Shown here in pieces: positions 1 to 5,449 of a stretch of DNA of 6,872 bases. The stretch covers positions 1-6,872 of the forward strand of contig CAMCTE010000149.1 of assembly GCA_945878385.1 (NCBI GenBank), given 5' to 3'. How positions within the stretch are numbered: position 1 is the first letter of the stretch; every line of letters begins with the position of its first letter. A program made the translations under genes and the position numbers. This stretch comes from Azohydromonas lata NBRC 102462. Its GTDB lineage: Bacteria; Pseudomonadota; Gammaproteobacteria; Burkholderiales; Burkholderiaceae_C. Under the pieces are notes generated by a model. That model searched no databases. It was not told the DNA's origin and saw nothing but the letters and a program-made list of their open reading frames with translations.

Positions 1-565
1 AGGCATAGATGTTGCCCGCCCCCACCACCACATCACCGGCCAGCAGCACCTGCTTGATCGGCGAGCGGCGGGTGTGGATCTGCGCATGGAACCAATCGGC
101 GTCAAGCTGGGGGTCGTCGGGCTCGCGGCCCAGGCTCGAGAGCAATCGCAAGGCCGGCATCTGGTCCAGTGCAGGCGACCACACGACCGCGCCGAAGCGC
201 CGAGGGTCGGTCAGGGTCAACACACCCCGGTCGGTGTGGATGCGCACATGCTCATGCGGGCCGGCAGGCCCTGGCACCGCCGGCGCCGCCGCGAACCCCA
301 AGGAGCCCGACATGCCCAGGTGAACCAGCAGACCCCCGGCGGAACCTGCGGGCGGCGAAGGAGTCCAACCGGTGTGCACCAAGGGCATCCACAGGTACTT
401 GCCGCGCCGCTCAAGCGGCCCGAAGGTGCAGTCGTGCATGCGCGCAGGGTCCACCCCGAGGGGCCAACGCAAGGGCTTGCCCATTTCCAAGCGCTGGATG
501 CGGGCGCCCTGGAGCGCAGGCGCCAAACTTTGACGCGTCACCTCAACTTCTGGCAATTCCGGCAT
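1..565 (-). CDS. mutM: Formamidopyrimidine-DNA glycosylase (Fpg/MutM), 5' part, 3' end outside window
   Basis: Bifunctional base-excision repair enzyme that removes 8-oxoguanine and formamidopyrimidines from DNA and nicks the strand by beta/delta elimination. I translated it by hand from the ATG at 565-563; 188 codons are in the window with no stop. The N-terminus MPELPEVE is the family hallmark: Pro2 is the Schiff-base nucleophile and Glu3 the acid. RRGKY (residues 53-57) carries the conserved beta-clamp lysine. HLGMSG (82-87) and DPRRFG (120-125) supply the Met, Arg and Phe that fill the void left by the flipped base. The visible part ends in GAGNIYA, the helix-two-turn-helix region, so the C-terminal zinc finger lies outside. 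The loop at about 63-78 and the Ala/Pro/Gly-rich stretch at about 90-103 make it some 14 residues longer to this point than E. coli Fpg as I recall it. It is divergent from the TPR gene. No strong Shine-Dalgarno is visible; a -10-like hexamer lies just upstream. Confidence 0.96.
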   Translation of the reverse strand, partial: MPELPEVEVTRQSLAPALQGARIQRLEMGKPLRWPLGVDPARMHDCTFGPLERRGKYLWMPLVHTGWTPSPPAGSAGGLLVHLGMSGSLGFAAAPAVPGPAGPHEHVRIHTDRGVLTLTDPRRFGAVVWSPALDQMPALRLLSSLGREPDDPQLDADWFHAQIHTRRSPIKQVLLAGDVVVGAGNIYA

Positions 566-571
566 CCCGAC

Positions 572-577
572 ATTATT
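572..577 (-). promoter_or_regulatory. Candidate -10 element of mutM
   Basis: On the minus strand the hexamer AATAAT (5 of 6 matches to TATAAT) ends six bases before the mutM ATG. A transcript initiated at the usual distance would begin at or within a base or two of the start codon, so the mRNA would be leaderless or nearly so. No good -35 hexamer is visible 16-18 bases upstream, which keeps confidence low. Confidence 0.35.
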
Positions 578-601
578 GAGGTCGCACCCGCGCGCCGGCG
601 G

Positions 602-631
602 TCGAAGGCCTTTTCCCGGCTTTCTTAGAAT
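602..631 (+). promoter_or_regulatory. Candidate sigma70-type promoter of the TPR-lolB-ispE cluster
   Basis: TAGAAT at 626-631 matches TATAAT in five of six positions. An 18-base spacer separates it from a weak -35, TCGAAG (602-607, three of six matches to TTGACA). Transcription would start near 638, leaving a leader of roughly 19 bases that contains AAGG at 647-650, seven bases... counting GCGATCC... before the ATG at 657 gives a six-base gap (651-656). It lies in the mutM divergent spacer, the only non-coding DNA in front of the cluster. The weak -35 makes this a candidate only. Confidence 0.35.
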
Positions 632-656
632 CAAGGCCGGACACACAAGGCGATCC

Positions 657-2474
657 ATGACCTTCACCACACCGCGGCACCTGCGAGCGGCACTTCTGGG
701 TTCGGGGCTATTGGCAGCACTGATGCTGCCTTTGACCGCACCCGCGCAAAGCCAGCCTGCCGCGAAGGACACCAAGCCCGGCGCCGAAGCCGCCGAGGCC
801 CCCACCAACCCATCAAGGCTGGACGCGCCGCTGTTCTATCAACTCCTGATCGGAGAACTGGAACTGCGCCAGGGGGAGCCCGCGACCGCTTACGCGGTGA
901 TGCTGGATGCAGCGCGCCGCACCAAGGACGAGACCCTGTACGAGCGCGCAATGGAGATTGCCCTGCGCGCGCAGGCCGGCAACGAAGCCTTGAACGCCGC
1001 CACCGCATGGCGCCAAGCCCACCCGGCTTCGCTGCCTGCCGTCAGGGCCCAGGTTCGCATCCTGCTGGCTCTCAACCGCCTGCCCGCGTTGGGTGAACCA
1101 CTGCGCAAGTTGGTGGAACTCACCCCTGATGCGGAGCGCCCTGACGCCATCTCCGCCCTGCCCCGGCTGCTCAGGGGGCACCCCGAACCTCGAGCCGCGC
1201 TGCAACTCCTGCAGTCGGTGCTGATCCCCTTGGCTGAAAACAACGCCACCCGCACGCCGGCGCAGCTGGCACTGGCACGCGCCCTCATGCAAGCCGGGCA
1301 GAACGCGCCGGCCTTGGCGTTGGCCCGCGATGTGGCTGCCCGCCAGCCCGATGCCCCGGGCCCCGCCTTGCTGGCTCTGGAGATGGTGCAGGACACGCCA
1401 GACGCCGAGGCGGTGGTGCTGAACTATCTTGCGCAGCCCAAGGCAGAACCGTTGGTGCGCCAGGGCTATGCCCAATGGCTGGCCGCTCGGCAACGCCACG
1501 GGCCGGCCATGACCCAGCTGCGTCAGGTGCTGCAGGCCCTGCCCGAATCCGCTTCTGCATGGTTCCAGCTCGGAGCCGTGGCCGTGGAGGCCCAAGACCG
1601 AGCCCAGGCCGCCAACGCACTCAAGCGTTTTCTGGAACTCGACGACGCACAACGCAAAACCACCGGTACCCCAGGCACCGCAGACGAGCAGCCTCGCGGG
1701 GCCGACAACATGCGCACGCGGGCGCTGCTGCTGCTGTCCCAGTTGGCCACCGAACAGGGAGACTACGCGGCCGCCCAAAAATGGCTTCAACCGCTGGACG
1801 GGCAACCGCCACGCCTGGATGTGCAGTCGCGCCGCGCACTCATTCTGGCCCGCCAGGGCCGTGTGGACCAGGCTCGAGCCCTTCTGCAGGCTGTGCCTGA
1901 AGCACGCCCGGGTGATGCCCTGAGCAAATTGCTGGCGGAGGCCCAATTGCTGCGTACGGTGGAGCGCTGGCGCGACGCGCGCGGGGTATTGACCCAGGCG
2001 CTCGAACGCTTTCCGCAGGAAACCGATGTGCTGTACGAACTGGCGCTCGTGCTCGAGCGGCTGGGGCAACACCAGGACATGGAGCGGCACCTTCGCCGCA
2101 TCATCGAATTGCGCCCGGACCATCCCCATGCGCACAACGCACTGGGCTATTCCTTGGCCGAACGCGGCATCCGGCTTGAAGAGGCCCATGCCTTGGTGGA
2201 GCGCGCCCTCGAACTGTCTCCCGGCGACCCCTACATCACCGACAGCCTGGCCTGGGTCGCCTTCCGCCAGGGGCGGCTGGATCGTGCGGTGGAACTGCTG
2301 CGCGGCGCCTATTCGGCCCGCCCTGACACCGAAATCGGCGCCCACCTGGGCGAGGTGCTGTGGACGCTGGGCCAGCGTGACGAAGCGCGCCGAGTGTGGC
2401 GTGAATCGCGCGAACGCGACGGACGCAACAAGGTGCTGCGCGAAACCCTCTCGCGACTGAAGGTGGACCTGTGA
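657..2474 (+). CDS. Exported tetratricopeptide-repeat protein, LbcA-like by position and architecture
   Basis: A 605-residue exported helical-repeat protein with no enzymatic motif. The ATG at 657 is preferred because AAGG (647-650) precedes it and a clean signal peptide follows: Arg7/Arg10, a hydrophobic core from about residue 11 to 26, and an APA-Q cleavage site near residue 30. An in-frame TTG at 576 would bury that signal under 27 extra residues. The mature part is Ala/Leu-rich TPR-like helix pairs. The clearest are at about 455-488 (starting DVLYELALVLERLGQ), 489-520 (HNALGYSLAERG), 527-557 (DSLAWVAFRQGRLD) and 560-588 (HLGEVLWTLGQRDEA). The protein contains no cysteine, so it is not a lipoprotein. 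Position directly before lolB matches Pseudomonas aeruginosa PA4667 (LbcA), a TPR lipoprotein adaptor of the CtpA protease; a shared role is inference. Its stop overlaps the lolB start by four bases. Confidence 0.9.
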   Translation: MTFTTPRHLRAALLGSGLLAALMLPLTAPAQSQPAAKDTKPGAEAAEAPTNPSRLDAPLFYQLLIGELELRQGEPATAYAVMLDAARRTKDETLYERAMEIALRAQAGNEALNAATAWRQAHPASLPAVRAQVRILLALNRLPALGEPLRKLVELTPDAERPDAISALPRLLRGHPEPRAALQLLQSVLIPLAENNATRTPAQLALARALMQAGQNAPALALARDVAARQPDAPGPALLALEMVQDTPDAEAVVLNYLAQPKAEPLVRQGYAQWLAARQRHGPAMTQLRQVLQALPESASAWFQLGAVAVEAQDRAQAANALKRFLELDDAQRKTTGTPGTADEQPRGADNMRTRALLLLSQLATEQGDYAAAQKWLQPLDGQPPRLDVQSRRALILARQGRVDQARALLQAVPEARPGDALSKLLAEAQLLRTVERWRDARGVLTQALERFPQETDVLYELALVLERLGQHQDMERHLRRIIELRPDHPHAHNALGYSLAERGIRLEEAHALVERALELSPGDPYITDSLAWVAFRQGRLDRAVELLRGAYSARPDTEIGAHLGEVLWTLGQRDEARRVWRESRERDGRNKVLRETLSRLKVDL

Positions 2475-3166
2475 AAACCGGGGCGCGCGCGGCGCTTCTG
2501 GGGGGCACCCTCATCGGCATCCTGGCCTTGGGGGGCTGCGCCGCGTGGTGGCCGGCCACCGGCGACTTGTCGAGCTCGCTGGCAGGGGCCCGCGCAGGCG
2601 CAACGAAAGATGCGCCGCAGGCCGGGGCAACGCCCACCTCCACCGAGGCCAACCGAGTGGCCACCGTGCAAGCCCACTTCACAGAGCAGTTCAGTGGCCG
2701 TCTGAGCCTGCGCGTGCACCAGCCGAGCACGGGGGCCACCGATGGCGGAACACTGCTGTTTGAATTTGAAGGCACGCCGCAAGAGGGTGTCCTGGTGCTG
2801 AACACCGTGATCGGCACTGCCGTGGCCAACGCGCGCTGGAACCCGCAGGGTGCAGAGATCGTCACGCCGCGCGGGCGGCAGACAGGGCAAAGCCTGGATG
2901 AGGTGGCCACTGCCTTGTTGGGCCAGGCGCTGCCCCTGGCGGCGATCCTGCAATGGGTACGGGCCGAGCCGTGGCCGCTGGCGCCGCATGAGCGCAATGC
3001 CGAAGGCTTCGACCAGTTGGGATGGTCGGTTTCCCTGCAGAGCTGGCATGAACGGGTGGTGACGGCGCGAAAGCATGCCCAACCGGACCGGCGTCTTGAC
3101 CTGGACATCACCGTGCGGGCGCGCCTGGACGAGCCCAGCGCCGGCGAGCGGCGCACGCCCCTGTGA
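2471..3166 (+). CDS. lolB: Outer-membrane lipoprotein receptor LolB
   Basis: Last step of the Lol pathway: it accepts lipoproteins from periplasmic LolA and inserts them into the inner leaflet of the outer membrane. 231 residues, against about 207 in E. coli. The GTG start at 2471 overlaps the preceding TGA (GTGA), and AAGGTGG at 2460-2466 is a good Shine-Dalgarno for it. The signal peptide ends in a lipobox, LALGGC, with Cys23 as the lipidated residue; Ala24 at +2 is not an inner-membrane retention signal. An Ala/Thr-rich linker (about 24-60) leads into the LolB fold, which begins near FSGRLSLRV (74-82). LLFEFEG, the VTPRGR segment and LAAILQWVRAEPWP match the family pattern around the lipid-binding cavity. 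The overlap with ispE downstream suggests translational coupling in one mRNA. Identification rests on signature, lipobox and synteny together. Confidence 0.92.
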   Translation: MKTGARAALLGGTLIGILALGGCAAWWPATGDLSSSLAGARAGATKDAPQAGATPTSTEANRVATVQAHFTEQFSGRLSLRVHQPSTGATDGGTLLFEFEGTPQEGVLVLNTVIGTAVANARWNPQGAEIVTPRGRQTGQSLDEVATALLGQALPLAAILQWVRAEPWPLAPHERNAEGFDQLGWSVSLQSWHERVVTARKHAQPDRRLDLDITVRARLDEPSAGERRTPL

Positions 3167-4110
3167 CGATGCAGTCCCTGACCGACCTGCCGGCTCCGGC
3201 CAAGCTCAATGTGTTCCTGCGCGTGGTGGGACGCCGCCCCGATGGCTACCACCTGCTGCAGTCCCTGTTCGTGTTGCTGGATTGGCACGACACCATCCAC
3301 CTGGAGCGGCGCGCCGATGGCGCCCTGCTGCGCCACGACTTGGGTGAAGCGCTGCCCGCTGACGACCTGTGCCTGCGCGCAGCCCGGGCCCTGCAGCACG
3401 CCAGTGGCTGCCCGCTGGGGGCCGACATCAGCGTAGCGAAGGTGCTGCCGTCTGGGGCCGGCATGGGCGGCGGCAGCTCCGATGCGGCCACGGTGCTGCT
3501 GGGGCTCAACCGCTTGTGGGGCCTCGGCTGGACGCGCGAACAGCTGGCGGCACTGGGCCTGCAGCTGGGCGCGGATGTGCCCTTCTTCATCGGTGGTCGC
3601 AACGCCATCGTCGAAGGCATTGGTGAGCGGCTCACCCCGGTGGCGGTGAGGCCGCGGCACTATGTGGTGGTCAAGCCGCCGGCCGGGGTCATGACGCAGG
3701 CCATCTTTGGCGACCCAGACCTGGCACGCGATTCGGAACCTGCTATAGTTGAGGGCTTTCTTGCAGACCCCGACGTCATGGACGCCATCTTGGATGAAGC
3801 GGTGGCCGATTCGGTGGATGGCGTGGGCAGCGATGCCCAAGCTAGGTTTCAAAGCTGCAACGATCTCCAGCGTGTGGCGGTTCGCTATGCACCGGAAATC
3901 GGGCAAGCGGTTGAGTGGTTGCAGGCCCGTTGGGGCAACGGCCAAATGACCGGTTCGGGCAGTGCGGTATTTGCAAGAGAAACGGCTGCGAACGCGCCTT
4001 TGATGGCGACCGCTCCGGGCGATGGCCTCCTGCAGGCCGTGCCCACCGAGTGGAAGGTGCGTTGGTGTCGGAGCTTGGTTGAGCACCCTCTGGTGGCTTG
4101 GGCAGGCTGA
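3163..4110 (+). CDS. ispE: 4-diphosphocytidyl-2-C-methyl-D-erythritol kinase (IspE)
   Basis: GHMP-family kinase that phosphorylates the 2-hydroxyl of CDP-methylerythritol with ATP in the cytosolic MEP isoprenoid pathway. 315 residues. PAKLNVFLRV (12-21) carries catalytic Lys14, and GRRPDGYH follows. The ATP loop is PSGAGMGGGSSDAA (96-109). GADVPFF (136-142) carries catalytic Asp138. MTGSGSAVFA (262-271) is the third motif. The start is either GTG 3163, overlapping the lolB stop as GTGA, or ATG 3169 two codons later; neither has an obvious Shine-Dalgarno, which fits coupled translation. It is about 32 residues longer than E. coli IspE. Most of the excess is an acidic insertion at about residues 202-230, before the conserved NDLQ (233-236). 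The last third uses codons rare elsewhere here (ATA, AGG, AGA, GTA), and a promoter-like element lies inside it. Confidence 0.95.
   Translation: MTMQSLTDLPAPAKLNVFLRVVGRRPDGYHLLQSLFVLLDWHDTIHLERRADGALLRHDLGEALPADDLCLRAARALQHASGCPLGADISVAKVLPSGAGMGGGSSDAATVLLGLNRLWGLGWTREQLAALGLQLGADVPFFIGGRNAIVEGIGERLTPVAVRPRHYVVVKPPAGVMTQAIFGDPDLARDSEPAIVEGFLADPDVMDAILDEAVADSVDGVGSDAQARFQSCNDLQRVAVRYAPEIGQAVEWLQARWGNGQMTGSGSAVFARETAANAPLMATAPGDGLLQAVPTEWKVRWCRSLVEHPLVAWAG
3721..3749 (+). promoter_or_regulatory. Candidate extended -10 promoter inside ispE, reading toward tRNA-Gln and prs
   Basis: CTGGCA (3721-3726, four of six matches to TTGACA), a 17-base spacer, then TGC-TATAGT (3741-3749). This is a TGn extended -10 followed by a hexamer matching TATAAT in five of six positions. 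Predicted start is near 3756, about 415 bases before the tRNA and 600 before prs. The element includes an ATA isoleucine codon, which is rare in such a GC-rich gene. It is the best sigma70-like match I found in the window, but position inside a coding region makes it a prediction only. Confidence 0.45.
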
Positions 4111-4116
4111 AGAAGT

Positions 4117-4134
4117 CGAAGGTCTTGGCCTTCG
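4117..4134 (+). other. Short hairpin just after ispE
   Basis: CGAAGG (4117-4122) and CCTTCG (4129-4134) form a six-base-pair stem around a six-base loop, six bases after the ispE stop. No T-run follows, so it does not look like an intrinsic terminator. It may protect the 3' end of the lolB-ispE mRNA or mark a processing point ahead of the tRNA. The 61-bp gap it sits in shows no convincing promoter for the tRNA. Confidence 0.4.
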
Positions 4135-4171
4135 CAAGGTTGAAGGGTGTGGCGCAAGCCGCGTCCTGTGT

Positions 4172-4248
4172 AGGGGAGTCGCCAAGTTGGTCAAGGCATC
4201 GGATTTTGATTCCGACATGCGAGGGTTCGAGTCCTTCCTCCCCTGCCA
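4172..4248 (+). tRNA. tRNA-Gln (anticodon UUG), CCA encoded
   Basis: A complete 77-base cloverleaf can be drawn. The acceptor stem AGGGGAG (4172-4178) pairs with CTCCCCT (4238-4244) over seven base pairs. The D-stem is GCC/GGC (4181-4183, 4195-4197). The anticodon stem TCGGA/TCCGA (4199-4203, 4211-4215) encloses the loop TTTTGAT with anticodon TTG at 4206-4208. The variable region is CATGC. The T-stem GAGGG/CCTTC (4221-4225, 4233-4237) has one G-U pair and the loop TTCGAGT. Discriminator G (4245) is followed by an encoded CCA (4246-4248). U35, U36, A37 and G73 are known glutaminyl-tRNA synthetase identity elements. It lies between ispE and prs on the same strand. I see no dedicated promoter and no stem-plus-T-run terminator (only an isolated T-run at 4266-4270), so it may be processed from a longer transcript. 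Confidence 0.97.
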
Positions 4249-4275
4249 AAGTTTCTGATCGTCTGTTTTTCTTCA

Positions 4276-4294
4276 GGCGGCCCCGGGCGGCCCC
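4276..4294 (+). repeat. Tandem GGCGGCCCC pair in the tRNA-prs spacer
   Basis: Two copies of the nonamer GGCGGCCCC (4276-4284 and 4286-4294) are separated by one G, just after the T-run at 4266-4270. The high GC means local foldback is easy, but no clean long stem forms. No function is evident. Confidence 0.5.
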
Positions 4295-4313
4295 TCAGCA
4301 AGACCGGTTCAGT

Positions 4314-4374
4314 CGGTGTTGCTGAACAGCCCGCCCCGCCGGCACCTTGGAGAACCCCGTGCTGTTCAACACCG
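4314..4374 (+). promoter_or_regulatory. Inverted repeat spanning the prs translation start
   Basis: The 5' arm CGGTGTT-GCT-GAACAGC (4314-4330) pairs with GCTGTTC-AACACCG (4361-4374) over 14 base pairs, interrupted only by a three-base bulge (GCT, 4321-4323). The 30-base loop (4331-4360) holds the GGAG Shine-Dalgarno and the first two bases of the GTG start. The 3' arm begins at the last base of the start codon and covers codons 2 to 5. An alternative stem, GTTCAG (4307-4312) with CTGAAC (4322-4327), would use part of the 5' arm and exclude the long one. The layout suits translational control or mRNA stabilisation of prs; the pairing is seen, the function is inferred. Confidence 0.5.
4349..4352 (+). 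promoter_or_regulatory. Shine-Dalgarno that fixes the prs start
   Basis: GGAG lies six bases before GTG 4359. An in-frame TTG at 4347 overlaps this site and has no Shine-Dalgarno of its own, so GTG 4359 is the better start. The same CTTGGAG context with a six-base gap precedes rplY (5437-5443). Confidence 0.75.
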
Positions 4375-5321
4375 TCCTGTTCACCGGCAACGCCAATGCC
4401 ACGCTGGCCCAGGAAATTGCCACGCACCTCGGCGTGGAATTGGGCAAGGTGCATGTGGGCCGCTTCTCCGACGGGGAAGTGACGGTTGAGATCCAGCAGA
4501 ACGTGCGTGCGCGTGACGTGTTCGTGGTGCAACCCACGTGCGCGCCCACCAACGAGAACCTGATGGAACTCCTGATCATGGTGGATGCCCTCAAGCGCGC
4601 GAGCGCCCGCCGCATCACCGCCGTGATCCCCTATTACGGCTACGCCCGGCAAGACCGCCGCCCCCGCAGCACCCGTGTGCCCATCAGCGCCAAGGTGGTG
4701 GCCAACCTGCTGGAAACCGTGGGTGTGGAGCGCGTGCTCACCATGGACCTGCACGCCGACCAAATTCAAGGCTTTTTCGACATCCCGGTGGACAACATCT
4801 ACGCTTCGCCGGTGCTGCTTTCCGACCTCAAGAGCAAGAACTACAAGGACTTGGTCGTGGTGTCGCCCGATGTAGGCGGTGTGGTGCGCGCGCGCGCACT
4901 GGCCAAGCAACTCGGCTGTGATCTGGCCATCATCGACAAGCGCCGCCCCGCGGCCAATGTGTCCGAGGTGATGCATGTCATCGGCGAAATCGAAGGCCGC
5001 AACTGCGTGATCATGGACGACATGATCGACACCGCCGGTACGCTGTGCAAGGCCGCCGAAGTGCTCAAGGAGCGCGGCGCCAAGAGCGTGTACGCCTACT
5101 GCACGCATCCCATCCTGTCGGGCCCGGCAGTCGAACGCATTGCCGCCAGCCAAATGGACGAGGTCGTCATCACCAACACCATTCCCCTGACGGAGCCCGC
5201 TGCCGCCTGCGGCAAGATCCGCCAGTTGTCGGTGGCCTTCCTGTTTGCCGAAACCATCCGCCGCATCAGCGACGGTGAATCGGTCACCTCCCTTTTCGCG
5301 GAGCAGAACAACAACTTCTGA
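4359..5321 (+). CDS. prs: Ribose-phosphate pyrophosphokinase (PRPP synthetase)
   Basis: Cytosolic enzyme that transfers pyrophosphate from ATP to ribose 5-phosphate to give PRPP, the precursor of purine, pyrimidine, histidine, tryptophan and NAD synthesis. 320 residues, close to the 315 of E. coli Prs and alignable along nearly its whole length. GRFSDGEV (34-41) contributes Phe36, Asp38 and Glu40 of the ATP site. CAPTNENLMEL follows. YARQDRR (95-101) starts the ATP-binding flexible loop. DLHADQIQGFFD (130-141) holds the catalytic-site histidine 132. VVSPDVGGVVRARALA precedes DKRRP. DDMIDTAGT (220-228) is the ribose-5-phosphate/PRPP-binding loop. GTG start chosen from the GGAG six bases upstream. 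It follows tRNA-Gln after a 110-bp leader and ends at a clear terminator. Transcription may come from inside ispE. Confidence 0.97.
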   Translation: MLFNTVLFTGNANATLAQEIATHLGVELGKVHVGRFSDGEVTVEIQQNVRARDVFVVQPTCAPTNENLMELLIMVDALKRASARRITAVIPYYGYARQDRRPRSTRVPISAKVVANLLETVGVERVLTMDLHADQIQGFFDIPVDNIYASPVLLSDLKSKNYKDLVVVSPDVGGVVRARALAKQLGCDLAIIDKRRPAANVSEVMHVIGEIEGRNCVIMDDMIDTAGTLCKAAEVLKERGAKSVYAYCTHPILSGPAVERIAASQMDEVVITNTIPLTEPAAACGKIRQLSVAFLFAETIRRISDGESVTSLFAEQNNNF

Positions 5322-5332
5322 TCCCACCCATG

Positions 5333-5364
5333 CGGTGAGGGGCCATGCGGCCCATCACCGTTTT
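5333..5364 (+). terminator. Rho-independent terminator of prs
   Basis: CGGTGA (5333-5338) pairs with TCACCG (5355-5360). After one G-A mismatch, GGGCC (5340-5344) pairs with GGCCC (5349-5353) around an ATGC loop. TTTT follows directly at 5361-5364. The stem is GC-rich and starts 11 bases after the prs stop. The T-run is short. Confidence 0.8.
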
Positions 5365-5372
5365 CGTCGGCC

Positions 5373-5431
5373 TCGAAGGGCATCCGCCCCGACGGGTCAT
5401 CCACCTTCGAAGCCTGGTCGCGGGCTTCGAG
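5373..5431 (+). promoter_or_regulatory. Structured leader of rplY with alternative stems
   Basis: TCGAAGCC (5407-5414) and GGCTTCGA (5423-5430) form an eight-base-pair stem with loop TGGTCGCG, ending nine bases before the rplY GGAG (5440-5443). A competing stem joins TCGAAGG (5373-5379) to CCTTCGA (5404-5410), sharing 5407-5410, so both cannot form at once. A further stem, CGTCGG/CCGACG (5365-5370, 5389-5394), lies upstream. L25 controls its own mRNA in E. coli, so a regulatory leader is plausible here, but the function is inferred. No clear promoter is visible between the prs terminator and rplY. Confidence 0.4.
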
Positions 5432-5449
5432 CTCTACTTGGAGTGATTT

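Noticed and set aside
576..656. TTG start at 576 for the TPR protein
   Set aside because: It lacks a Shine-Dalgarno, adds an Arg-rich stretch in front of a complete signal peptide and overlaps the promoter candidate.
813..2345. Long open frame of about 510 codons antisense to the TPR gene
   Set aside because: High-GC shadow frame. Its translation shows no family motif, whereas the plus strand gives a signal peptide and clear TPR repeats.
4140..4169. Possible promoter TTGAAG / TCCTGT directly before tRNA-Gln
   Set aside because: The -10 matches in only two positions, and initiation would fall inside the mature tRNA.
2236..4218. Open frame of about 660 codons antisense to the TPR gene, lolB and ispE
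   Set aside because: It runs across three plus-strand reading frames that carry strong family motifs and into the tRNA. Its Arg/Pro/Ala-rich translation resembles no protein I know.
4347..4358. TTG start at 4347 for prs
   Set aside because: The TTG overlaps the GGAG that serves GTG 4359 and has no upstream ribosome-binding site of its own.
4191..5327. Antisense open frame covering prs and part of the tRNA
   Set aside because: It is the complement of a highly conserved enzyme gene; His/Gly/Ala/Val-rich composition is typical of a shadow frame.
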